From Hydrotalea sp. (GTDB lineage Bacteria > Bacteroidota > Bacteroidia > Chitinophagales > Chitinophagaceae): a DNA stretch of 64,000 nucleotides. Position numbers and translations under genes: made by a program. Where the stretch lies: positions 124,001 to 188,000 of the forward strand of contig JAKRSC010000028.1 in the NCBI GenBank assembly GCA_022402565.1. Reading direction: 5' to 3'. The stretch's first letter is position 1. The number at the start of each line of letters is the position of its first letter. The notes under the pieces were generated by a model. That model had not been told where the DNA came from, did no database searches, and saw only the letters and a program-made list of their open reading frames with translations. This document shows, one piece after another, positions 27,801 through 35,170 of the stretch.

Positions 27801-27846
27801 TTGGTAGCTGAATTTTTTATTCAGCTTATTATCTCTGGTCAAGCCG

Positions 27847-27854
27847 TATTTTCG
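27847..27854 (+). promoter_or_regulatory. -7 box of the kinase-RapZ fusion gene
   Basis: TAttTTCG fits the -7 box with one change and lies 18 bases before ATG 27873. It makes the upstream TTG at 27801 an unlikely start. Confidence 0.5.
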
Positions 27855-27872
27855 CCAATAAACCCCTCTTTT

Positions 27873-29315
27873 ATGGATGTGATCCTACAAGGCATAAAGC
27901 AACTAGGTCAACAATGGAAATCTGAGCAGCCACAGCGCATTGAAAAACTTCCTCAAAGCGGTAGTGATCGAATTTATTTTAGGATGTATTGGACAGATGG
28001 TACTACTGCAATTGCTACTTATAACTTACACGTACGAGAGAATCAAACCTTTATTGCATTTTCATCTCATTTTAAAGAAAGAGATTTGTCGGTCCCGAAG
28101 GTATTTGGAATATCTGAAGACGGTTGCCTGTACATACAAGAAGATTTAGGGGCTGATAGTTTATTAGACGTATTAGAAAGAGAAGGACACAATGAACATG
28201 TGTACAGTTTATTTCAACAAAGTCTGAGAGAGCTTGCTCGCATTCAAATTATTGGCCACGGGGGGTTCGATTATAACAAATGCCTTACTGCTAAAGAATT
28301 TGGGAAGCAGGCCATTATGAGTGATTTGCTTTATTTCAAGTATTATTTCTTAGATGCATTAAGGAAGCCATACGATAAGCAAGCTTTGTTAGATGATTTT
28401 GATGCACTGAGTACTTACTTGACAAGAACAGCGTATAAATTTTTTATGTTTCGCGATTTTCAAAGCCGAAACATTATCATTAACAAAGAGCGCGTTCACT
28501 TCATAGATTATCAAGGTGGCATGCAGGGAGCTTTACAATATGATGTAGCATCTTTATTGTGGCAAGCAAAAGCAGAGCTTTCTGATGAGTGGAAAGATCA
28601 ATTATTGGAATACTATCTAGATCAGGTTGACCAACATCTCGGGGAACAAGTTGATAGAAACTTATTCGTTAGTCAATATAATGGCTATGTCCTAATCAGG
28701 CTTTTACAAGTTTTGGGTGCTTATGGTTTCAGGGGTTTATTTGAACGAAAGGCGCATTTTTTAAGCAGCATACCATTGGCGTTGAGAAATCTTCGCAGCT
28801 TTTTAGCTAGTAGAAGAATTGGAATAGTAACACCTGAGTTTGATCGGGTTTTACAAACAGTCGTTTCCGATGAAATTGTAGAACGCTTCACTCCTCCTCA
28901 AGCAACACCAGATACACCCTTGGTGATACAAATCAGCAGCTTTAGTTATAAAAAAGGAATTCCAGCTGATGAAACAGATAACGGCGGAGGCTTTGTGTTT
29001 GATATGCGCGGTATTTTGAATCCAGGCCGATTTGAAGAATACAAAAAGCTTTCAGGATTAGATAAACCAGTGCAAGATTTTTTAGAACAAAGAACTCGTA
29101 TGGGTGACTTCCTCAACAGTGTTTGGGATTTGATTGATATTACGGTTGAAGATTATCTGCGTCGCAATTTCGAGCATTTACAAATCAATTTTGGATGTAC
29201 AGGCGGACAACATAGAAGCGTATATGCAGCAGAGCAAACTGCAAGACATTTAAGGAATAAGTATAAGGTGAAAGTGGTATTAGAGCATACTAACAGATCT
29301 AATTGGCCGCAATAA
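27873..29315 (+). CDS. AmgK-like sugar kinase domain fused to RapZ C-terminal domain
   Basis: The protein (480 residues from ATG 27873) has two parts. Residues about 1-345 form an aminoglycoside-phosphotransferase-fold kinase of the cell-wall amino-sugar kinase type (AmgK-like). It has a glycine-rich N-terminal region with SGSDRIYFR, the catalytic loop FRDFQSRN (D195, N200) and the metal Asp D212 in FIDYQGG. Residues about 350-480 match the C-terminal domain of RapZ: FSYKKGIPADE, FVFDMRGILNPGR and GCTGGQHRS (C442, G444, H447, R448). In E. coli RapZ this domain binds glucosamine-6-phosphate. The His of the E. coli NPHW motif is Gly385 here. The N-terminal P-loop ATPase of classic RapZ is absent. 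The fusion suggests amino-sugar phosphorylation or sensing tied to cell-wall precursor supply; nagA lies 2 kb downstream on the other strand. The role is inferred. Confidence 0.85.
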   Translation: MDVILQGIKQLGQQWKSEQPQRIEKLPQSGSDRIYFRMYWTDGTTAIATYNLHVRENQTFIAFSSHFKERDLSVPKVFGISEDGCLYIQEDLGADSLLDVLEREGHNEHVYSLFQQSLRELARIQIIGHGGFDYNKCLTAKEFGKQAIMSDLLYFKYYFLDALRKPYDKQALLDDFDALSTYLTRTAYKFFMFRDFQSRNIIINKERVHFIDYQGGMQGALQYDVASLLWQAKAELSDEWKDQLLEYYLDQVDQHLGEQVDRNLFVSQYNGYVLIRLLQVLGAYGFRGLFERKAHFLSSIPLALRNLRSFLASRRIGIVTPEFDRVLQTVVSDEIVERFTPPQATPDTPLVIQISSFSYKKGIPADETDNGGGFVFDMRGILNPGRFEEYKKLSGLDKPVQDFLEQRTRMGDFLNSVWDLIDITVEDYLRRNFEHLQINFGCTGGQHRSVYAAEQTARHLRNKYKVKVVLEHTNRSNWPQ

Positions 29316-29341
29316 AAAAGCAGCTCCAATTGGAACTGCTT
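29314..29341 (-). terminator. Terminator for the minus-strand Cys/Lys-rich gene
   Basis: AAGCAG (29318-29323) with TCCAA pairs with TTGGA and CTGCTT (29336-29341), one C/A mismatch. On the minus strand the hairpin is followed by TTTTTT. It abuts the stop codon of the converging kinase-RapZ gene. Confidence 0.75.
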
Positions 29342-29364
29342 GTGATATTGTAATCAAATAAAAA

Positions 29365-29568
29365 TTAAGCTTTTGTACTGCTAGTAGTCTTCTTTTTAGA
29401 ATCTTTCTTGCTGTCTTTCTTGCAGCATGAATCCTTGTCTTTTTTACCGTTTGAAGCTTCTTTCTTACAGCACTCTTTGTCTTTATCGCAAGATTTTTTA
29501 TCCCCATGAGCGAAAGCTGCGCCCGTTACCAACAATGCAACAACAGCTAGTGAAAGTACTTTTTTCAT
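29365..29568 (-). CDS. Small secreted Cys/Lys-rich protein
   Basis: The 67-residue protein has a clear signal peptide (MKKVLSLAVVALLVTGAAFA). The mature part of about 47 residues begins HGDKKSC and has five cysteines in pairs (SC, ECC, SCC), separated by Lys/Asp/Glu-rich spacers. The tail is all Lys, Ser, Asp and Thr. No known domain is recognised. Cysteine pairs with one histidine could bind metal or form disulfides, but the sequence is of low complexity and this is a guess. It has its own perfect -7 box and a terminator, which supports it as a real, monocistronic gene. An overlapping minus-strand ORF in another frame is rejected because it lacks a signal peptide. Confidence 0.75.
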   Translation of the reverse strand: MKKVLSLAVVALLVTGAAFAHGDKKSCDKDKECCKKEASNGKKDKDSCCKKDSKKDSKKKTTSSTKA

Positions 29569-29583
29569 AATTGATTATTTTGT

Positions 29584-29591
29584 CAAATGTA
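29584..29591 (-). promoter_or_regulatory. -7 box of the Cys/Lys-rich gene
   Basis: On the minus strand this reads TAcaTTTG, a perfect match, 15 bases before the ATG at 29568. Confidence 0.65.
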
Positions 29592-29620
29592 TTAAATATG
29601 GTGTGAAAAGCTTGTGAAAA

Positions 29621-30280
29621 TCAAGACCAGGTTGCTAAAACGGTTACCCCGCCCTTAACTACTTGCCCCATTTTTACCTCAACTTTGGCGTTTATAGGTA
29701 GCAATAAATCTACCCTACTGCCAAATTTTATAAAGCCATATTCTTCAGTCTGCTGAACAGATTGTCCCACCTGTAGGTAGTTACATATTCTTTTAGCTAA
29801 GGCACCTGCAATTTGTTTGTATAAAACAGACCCCTTAGGGTGTTCAACAACTACGCTCCATCTTTCATTTTCGGTTGAGCTTTTTGGATGCCATGCTACC
29901 AAATACTTTCCTTTGTGGTATTGGTTATACACTACTTTACCAGTAATTGGGTTTCTATTTACATGTACATTGGCAGGGCTCATAAAAACGCTTATTTGAA
30001 GGCGTTTTTCTTTGTAATATTCTTCATCAACCACCTCTTCAATCACCACCACTTTACCGTCGGCTGGAGCTACAATTGCATTATCATCTATTGTATGTGT
30101 TCTATTAGGAACGCGGAAGAAAGAAACAATGAAAAGAAATAGGAATAATGTAATTGCAAATAAAACTGCAGCTAACCAGGGTAGAGTGCTGCTAATAAAT
30201 GTAAATGACAGGAGATTAATAATACCAAAAGCCAAAGCGGCAATTCCAATTGAAGTATATCCTTCGCGATGAATGGTCAT
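29621..30280 (-). CDS. psd: Phosphatidylserine decarboxylase
   Basis: The 219-residue protein is the short, Psd-B-like form. It has an N-terminal membrane region (two segments, about 10-55), VAPADGKVV, FMSPANVHVNRNP and a C-terminal KFGSRVDLLLP. In that segment Gly-Ser is the self-cleavage site giving the pyruvoyl group on the small chain. It converts phosphatidylserine to phosphatidylethanolamine at the inner membrane. It follows cdsA, the step that makes CDP-diacylglycerol, so both belong to phospholipid synthesis. A perfect -7 box in the 48-base gap suggests additional independent transcription. Confidence 0.93.
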   Translation of the reverse strand: MTIHREGYTSIGIAALAFGIINLLSFTFISSTLPWLAAVLFAITLFLFLFIVSFFRVPNRTHTIDDNAIVAPADGKVVVIEEVVDEEYYKEKRLQISVFMSPANVHVNRNPITGKVVYNQYHKGKYLVAWHPKSSTENERWSVVVEHPKGSVLYKQIAGALAKRICNYLQVGQSVQQTEEYGFIKFGSRVDLLLPINAKVEVKMGQVVKGGVTVLATWS

Positions 30281-30297
30281 GAAATTTTTTTGAGTGC

Positions 30298-30305
30298 CAA
30301 AGATA
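30298..30305 (-). promoter_or_regulatory. -7 box of psd
   Basis: On the minus strand this reads TAtcTTTG, a perfect match, 17 bases before the psd ATG. No -33 TTG is seen. Confidence 0.6.
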
Positions 30306-30328
30306 CAGTCCTAGATTCAGAAAGAACG

Positions 30329-31213
30329 TTAATAAGAGATACTGCTTTTAAAGATGTAGAAAAATAGCCATACAAAGGGTACCGCCAACAACAAAGAGTC
30401 GAAGCGGTCTAAAAAACCTCCATGTCCTGGTAATATGCGGCCACTATCTTTAACCTCTGCCATTCTTTTTAGCTTGCTTTCTAGCAAATCACCCAGGGTC
30501 CCAACAATACTGCCAATAAAGGCAATAGGCATAACTACAAACCAGGCATAATGTGTAAAATAGGCCAGTAGCGACATTAACCCCATACTACAAACAACAC
30601 CCCCAATGGTACCCTCCCATGTTTTTTTAGGTGACACAGGCGATAGAGGTGTTTTACCAATCAGGGAGCCGCTGATGTAAGCCATAGTATCGTTGATCCA
30701 GATAGAGGCCAACAGCATAATTGGTACTGTGGCATACCCTAAAACATACAAACTGTTTTCCCATTCCATTTCTACTTCATATAAATCAATGAGCATACCA
30801 AACGAAACAGAGATATAGAGCAATCCGCCAATGGCCCATTTTAAGTGTGGAAAATGAAATCGCTTGCTAAATAAAATTTCAGTAATTGGAAAAACAATCA
30901 ACATGGTTAGCATTAACCACCACCCAATTTCTTCTACTGAAAAATTTCCTATGGTGAAGGCTTCGTCACACATCCACAACATAAAGCCCCATCCCGCTAG
31001 CATTAAAAGCCAGCGCTGAAAATGATCGAGTTGTCGGTAGGTTGGATGAATTTTTTCCATGAGCCTATGCCATTCAAACCATGCACCAAAATGTACAATT
31101 GAAAACAAAAGCAGATAGCTCCAGTTATTCCACAATAAACCACCCAACATTACAACAACAAAGACTAGTGCACTGAGGGCGCGCGTTTTAAATGTGGCTG
31201 CATGAAGGGCCAT
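30329..31213 (-). CDS. cdsA: Phosphatidate cytidylyltransferase
   Basis: The 294-residue polytopic protein ends with the CDP-diacylglycerol synthase signature: GDLLESKLKRMAEVKD, then PGHGGFLDRFDS. These hold the conserved Lys, Gly and metal-binding Asp residues. SPKKTWEGTIGG is a second family motif. It makes CDP-diacylglycerol from phosphatidate and CTP in the inner membrane. It lies between nagA and psd on the same strand at short spacing. Confidence 0.95.
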   Translation of the reverse strand: MALHAATFKTRALSALVFVVVMLGGLLWNNWSYLLLFSIVHFGAWFEWHRLMEKIHPTYRQLDHFQRWLLMLAGWGFMLWMCDEAFTIGNFSVEEIGWWLMLTMLIVFPITEILFSKRFHFPHLKWAIGGLLYISVSFGMLIDLYEVEMEWENSLYVLGYATVPIMLLASIWINDTMAYISGSLIGKTPLSPVSPKKTWEGTIGGVVCSMGLMSLLAYFTHYAWFVVMPIAFIGSIVGTLGDLLESKLKRMAEVKDSGRILPGHGGFLDRFDSLLLAVPFVWLFFYIFKSSISY

Positions 31214-31255
31214 AGTAAGATGAAATTGTTACTTTATAAAGGTACTACTTGCCTG

Positions 31256-32341
31256 TCATTGTTCATGGGAATCACAAAAAATCACCCGCCAATCTTCTGT
31301 AAGTGCTAGCAAATGAGCCGATCTGTTTTCTTGAATGAATCCAAATTCAGGCGAGACTTTCAAAAGCTCTGCGGGGCCAGCAGAACACATCCATAATGCG
31401 TCTTCTTCCGAAACATTGGCAAGTGTTTGTAAGTTGTTGCAGGCTTGTAACATAGTTAATGCAGAGCCACTCAATATACCATTGCTTGTATAATGGTCTC
31501 CAGAAAAAGTATGTTGATAAGGACCAGTATTGGTATTTGTTACGGCATCTGTAATAGCAAATAATCTTCTTCCCAATAATTTATAGGCTAAAGCTATCAT
31601 TTGAGGGTGTACATGTATACCATCGGGAATGATTGAACTCATTGCTTGTTTGTTCGATAATGCCGCAATTGCTAAACCTGGATTTCTATGATCGCAACTT
31701 GACATAGCATTGAATAAATGCGTAACTGCAGGAATGCCTAATTCAAAACCTGTTTGCGACTCTTGCAAAGTTGCGTTACTGTGTCCTGCCGATATTACAA
31801 TATCATACGACTGAATGAGCGCAATAATTTCTGGACTCGTAATTTCAGGCGCAAGGGTAATCATCTTAATTACACCTGCCCCATATTCAAGTAAAGCTTT
31901 TACTTCACTCATTACTGGAGGATGAACCCACTCTTCAACATGTGCCCCTCTTTTTAGAGGATGCATCCAAGGTCCTTCAACGTGTAGCCCCAAGCAGCCT
32001 TCAAGTCCTTGCTCCCAATATTTTCTAACAGCATCTATGCAAGCATGAATAATGGAAGTAGGGTGTGTGGCTAAAGTGGGTAAGAATGCAGCTGCACCAC
32101 CCTTTTTTGAATATTCTCGAATGGCATGAATGGTAGTTGTGTCTGGAAATACAGAAAGTAACCTACCAGAAGCACCATAAATTTGTGCGTCCACAAAAGC
32201 TGGGACTAACAATGGAACTAAAGGCCCATCTTTAGGTGTTGTTGGACGAATTGCTGCGATTATTCCATCAACCACTTCAACAGTATGGTTCACCAACCAT
32301 TGGTTACCATCAAAAATTCGTTTGGCTGCAATGGTTGTCAT
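31256..32341 (-). CDS. nagA: N-acetylglucosamine-6-phosphate deacetylase
   Basis: The 361-residue amidohydrolase shows the NagA motifs in order: LHVEGPWMHPLKRGAH (metal-binding Glu), ISAGHSNAT, VTHLFNAMS, IPDGIHVHP and FAITDAV (catalytic Asp). The N-terminal HxH typical of other amidohydrolases is absent, as usual for NagA. It releases acetate from GlcNAc-6-P to give glucosamine-6-P in peptidoglycan or chitin amino-sugar recycling. Its start overlaps the nitrilase stop by four bases. The kinase-RapZ fusion nearby fits the same metabolism. Confidence 0.92.
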   Translation of the reverse strand: MTTIAAKRIFDGNQWLVNHTVEVVDGIIAAIRPTTPKDGPLVPLLVPAFVDAQIYGASGRLLSVFPDTTTIHAIREYSKKGGAAAFLPTLATHPTSIIHACIDAVRKYWEQGLEGCLGLHVEGPWMHPLKRGAHVEEWVHPPVMSEVKALLEYGAGVIKMITLAPEITSPEIIALIQSYDIVISAGHSNATLQESQTGFELGIPAVTHLFNAMSSCDHRNPGLAIAALSNKQAMSSIIPDGIHVHPQMIALAYKLLGRRLFAITDAVTNTNTGPYQHTFSGDHYTSNGILSGSALTMLQACNNLQTLANVSEEDALWMCSAGPAELLKVSPEFGFIQENRSAHLLALTEDWRVIFCDSHEQ

Positions 32342-33141
32342 GCTGAAAAATTTAGCAACTGAAATGCATCTGCATCTTTTAAAAACGGAAGCTTTTGTCT
32401 GGTTTCTTGTAACAGGGTTTCATCTAAATGATGACTATACATCATAGGGGTTTGGCTATTTTCAAAAAGAATTTGTCCCATTGGGTCTATAATTCTACTA
32501 TCGCCACTATGCGCAATTCCGTTACCGTCTTCACCTACACGATTTACACCAATAACATAACTCTGATTTTCTATAGCCCTGGCTTGTAATAAAGTTTTCC
32601 AAGCAAGACTTCTTCTTTCAGGCCAGTTGGCAACATATAAAATAACATCGTATTCAGGCTCATTCATTGTTGATTGTCGAGCCCAAACAGGAAAGCGTAA
32701 GTCGTAGCAAATCTGCAATAAAATCTTCCATCCTTTTACTGAAACAATCACTCTTTTATCGCCAGCAGTATAGTGCTTATCTTCTCCTGCATAAGCAAAT
32801 AAATGTCGTTTGTCGTATTGATAACACACTCCATTTGGCTGCATCCAGATAAAGCGATTAAAAAAGTTTTCACCTTCAGCAATCATAACACTCCCAGCTA
32901 GAATAATTCTTTTCTTCTGTGCTGTAGTTCGCATCCATGCAACAGTTGGGCCTTCCATAGTTTCTGCCATCTTTTGAGGTTGCATACTAAATCCTGTGCT
33001 GAACATTTCTGGAAGCACAACAACTTCGGCACCAGCAGGTAATTTTTGAAGCTGTTCACTGAACTGGTTCAAATTAGCAGTAGGATTTTCCCAATACAAT
33101 GCAGATTGAAGTAAAGTGATATGAAGCGGAGATGATATCAT
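32338..33141 (-). CDS. Carbon-nitrogen hydrolase (omega-amidase/nitrilase family)
   Basis: The 267-residue protein has the nitrilase triad: E45 (LPEMFSTGF), K111 (DKRHLFAY) and C145 (LQICYDLRFP). The motifs resemble omega-amidases such as YafV/Nit2, which hydrolyse alpha-ketoglutaramate or alpha-ketosuccinamate. The gene overlaps nagA by ATGA. A -7-like box lies four bases before its ATG. Confidence 0.9.
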   Translation of the reverse strand: MISSPLHITLLQSALYWENPTANLNQFSEQLQKLPAGAEVVVLPEMFSTGFSMQPQKMAETMEGPTVAWMRTTAQKKRIILAGSVMIAEGENFFNRFIWMQPNGVCYQYDKRHLFAYAGEDKHYTAGDKRVIVSVKGWKILLQICYDLRFPVWARQSTMNEPEYDVILYVANWPERRSLAWKTLLQARAIENQSYVIGVNRVGEDGNGIAHSGDSRIIDPMGQILFENSQTPMMYSHHLDETLLQETRQKLPFLKDADAFQLLNFSA

Positions 33142-33145
33142 TTTG

Positions 33146-33153
33146 TAAAGTTA
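33146..33153 (-). promoter_or_regulatory. Possible -7 box four bases before the nitrilase ATG
   Basis: On the minus strand TAacTTTA ends four bases before the ATG. It overlaps the stop codon of the preceding gene and has one mismatch, so it could be chance. Confidence 0.3.
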
Positions 33154-34074
33154 CCATCGATAGGCCAATTGCAAGCTGCCATATCTGTGTGGGCGAACCT
33201 GAATAGAGGTAGCTCTTGCCATATATACTGCTTCAAAGCTAACTTGCCAGCGTTTTTTTGCATAAGCTACACCCCATGCTTGACGAAACCAAATGGGCAC
33301 GGGACTTCTTGTAATTCCAGTTGAAGGTCGGTTAATCCAAGAGCCTTGAATAGTTGCATCATGTGCTTGAACAGTAAAGTAAGGATGATAATAGATATAC
33401 CATTCCTTCTCAAGATCATTGTTTCCCAAAGTTCTTGCACCAAAAAGCGAGGAGCGAGCCAGTCGATTGGTTTTACCAAGTATGAAATAAGACCCAAGCT
33501 TAGCGTTGATAAAGGCAGTTCCAATAGTTAGATCTGCATGGGGGATTATTTTTGCGAGGGATTTTTCTGCTTTTGTGCCAAAAAAGTTTTGTGCCCATCC
33601 GCTAGAAAAATTCACCGAAAGCATATTTGGAATTTGGTATTCCCATCCAGGGAAATCTCCCAATCTAACAATTCTATGCAACATCAGTTGTACATCTTCT
33701 GCTAATGAAGCTTTGCCAATTACACCCACTTGTGCTTGCCAGTAAAACAGACGCTCGTTTGATAAAAACTTATGTTTAGAATACCATCCATACAAATAAC
33801 CAGCGTAGGGTCTGTCTACTAATGCACTGTCTACAAAAGCTCTTCTATTAGGAGTAAACATTTCATGACCAAGCCCACCACTTACTAAGGTGTTGCTGTC
33901 TTTTTTGGATGGGTTTCTCCATCCAATAATCAAGCCATTGGTATAATATCGATCACTGTTTCTTAATAGGTATGAATCATTTTCTGTTGTTAGAAAAAGC
34001 TCACCTTTTTGTCCGCGTACTTCCATGGTTATACAAACACCAATAAAAAGCGCTAAAAATGCCAATCTTTTCAT
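33151..34074 (-). CDS. lpxR: LpxR-like lipid A deacylase (DUF2219)
   Basis: The 307-residue protein has a signal peptide (ending EVRGQ) and a beta-barrel pattern of alternating aromatic residues, ending YGSLQLAYRW with a C-terminal aromatic typical of outer-membrane proteins. The N-terminal segment TTENDSYLLRNSDRYYTNGL carries the Asn/Asp residues of the LpxR/DUF2219 active site. LpxR removes the 3'-acyloxyacyl group of lipid A at the outer membrane. The symbol is by family; activity in this lineage is not shown. It overlaps the recX stop by four bases. Confidence 0.82.
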   Translation of the reverse strand: MKRLAFLALFIGVCITMEVRGQKGELFLTTENDSYLLRNSDRYYTNGLIIGWRNPSKKDSNTLVSGGLGHEMFTPNRRAFVDSALVDRPYAGYLYGWYSKHKFLSNERLFYWQAQVGVIGKASLAEDVQLMLHRIVRLGDFPGWEYQIPNMLSVNFSSGWAQNFFGTKAEKSLAKIIPHADLTIGTAFINAKLGSYFILGKTNRLARSSLFGARTLGNNDLEKEWYIYYHPYFTVQAHDATIQGSWINRPSTGITRSPVPIWFRQAWGVAYAKKRWQVSFEAVYMARATSIQVRPHRYGSLQLAYRW

Positions 34075-34541
34075 GCTTTCTTTGCAAGGGTTTCTAATTG
34101 TGCGTAAATGTATTCTTTTTCAAATCCTTTGCTAAAAAGGTATTGATAAAGTGCAGCTTTTTTTTCGAGGATGGATTTCTTGTTCAGGCTCTTCCATTTT
34201 TTTTCAGCCAGCTTCTGAACGGTACTTATATAGTCTTCTTCGGGTATAGACGCAAGTGCTTTTTTCAAACAATAGGTGCTCACTTTTTTCTGCACGAGAC
34301 CCTCTCTTATCTTCAAACGCCCCCATTGCTTCATCCTAAACTTACCTCCGGCATAAGCCAGAGCAAAACGTTCTTCATTCAAATAGTCAGACTCAATAAG
34401 TTCTGCTAAAATTTTTTCAACAGCATCTTTAAAAAGCCCCATGCTGTATAGCTTCTCTTTCACTTCATGGTGCGATCTTTCTTGGTAAGCACAATGTCGT
34501 TGAATCTTTACAAGCGCCTCATTTTCACTTAATTTTTTCAA
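34071..34541 (-). CDS. recX: RecX family regulatory protein (TTG start)
   Basis: RecX proteins bind RecA filaments and modulate recombination. The conserved region runs from NEALVKIQRHCAYQERSHHEVKEKL through SDYLNEERFALAYAGGKFRMKQWG to the third helical repeat at the C-terminus. The longest frame would give 199 residues and run into the divergent response regulator gene and its promoter. TTG 34541 gives 156 residues, the normal RecX length; TTG 34574 (167 residues) is the alternative. No recA lies nearby. Confidence 0.8.
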   Translation of the reverse strand: MKKLSENEALVKIQRHCAYQERSHHEVKEKLYSMGLFKDAVEKILAELIESDYLNEERFALAYAGGKFRMKQWGRLKIREGLVQKKVSTYCLKKALASIPEEDYISTVQKLAEKKWKSLNKKSILEKKAALYQYLFSKGFEKEYIYAQLETLAKKA

Positions 34542-34592
34542 ATTTTGAGCTAATTTTAAGGTTTGAGTGAACAAATCCGACCCAAATAAACT

Positions 34593-34600
34593 TAATTTTG
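34593..34600 (+). promoter_or_regulatory. -7 box of the response regulator gene
   Basis: TAatTTTG is a perfect match 17 bases before ATG 34617. A TTG at 34563-34565 is farther (27) than the usual spacing. Confidence 0.6.
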
Positions 34601-34616
34601 AAAACAACCACAACCG

Positions 34617-35069
34617 ATGCCGCCAATTTTTGACGTAAATGAGAAAACCCTTGAGAAGCTTGCACAACACAGTGTGCTCCTAATTGACGATGACAAGATT
34701 TATCAGTTCACCGCCAGAAAAATACTTGAATCTACTGGCCTAACTAAGCGAATTTTATCTTTTTATAATGGAGAGGAGGCTATTAACTACCTCAGAAATG
34801 AGGCTATGTCTGATGATACTACTCCAGATGTTATTTTCCTAGATATTAATATGCCCATCATGAATGGATGGGAGTTTTTGGACGAATATAAAAAGCTTAA
34901 AGGAACCTTCCCAAAGCCAATTGTGGTGTACATGGTTAGTTCATCGGTAGACGATAGTGATATCCAGCGATCAAAAGAATATGAGAGTGTATCCGATTAT
35001 ATCATTAAACCAATACCTCGAGAAAAGTACGAGCAACTGATTACCAGCCTTAGAGACGCAACTCAATAA
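34617..35069 (+). CDS. Single-domain response regulator (CheY-like receiver)
   Basis: The 150-residue protein is one receiver domain. It has the acidic cluster LLIDDDK (about 22-26), the phospho-accepting Asp in IFLDINMPIMNG, the Thr/Ser switch in YMVSSSVDD and the conserved Lys in YIIKPI. There is no output domain, so it acts through protein contacts. No histidine kinase gene is adjacent, making it an orphan. It is divergent from recX. Confidence 0.92.
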   Translation: MPPIFDVNEKTLEKLAQHSVLLIDDDKIYQFTARKILESTGLTKRILSFYNGEEAINYLRNEAMSDDTTPDVIFLDINMPIMNGWEFLDEYKKLKGTFPKPIVVYMVSSSVDDSDIQRSKEYESVSDYIIKPIPREKYEQLITSLRDATQ

Positions 35070-35129
35070 GGTTTTCCCCACTCTGTAAACCGATTGCTGT
35101 TTTCTTACAACGGCTATTTGTCACTTCAC

Positions 35130-35137
35130 TAGTTTTG
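35130..35137 (+). promoter_or_regulatory. -7 box of dnaN
   Basis: TAgtTTTG is a perfect match, about 33 bases before ATG 35171. Confidence 0.55.
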
Positions 35138-35170
35138 CATTAGGTTTGTTGCACAGATAAAACCTTAGGA

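Noticed and set aside
27801-27872. N-terminal extension of the kinase-RapZ gene from TTG 27801
   Set aside because: It overlaps a -7 box, and the family-like sequence begins after ATG 27873.
29280-29507. 75-codon minus-strand ORF overlapping the Cys/Lys-rich gene
   Set aside because: It lacks a signal peptide, overlaps the end of the kinase-RapZ gene and the terminator, and is another frame of the same low-complexity DNA.
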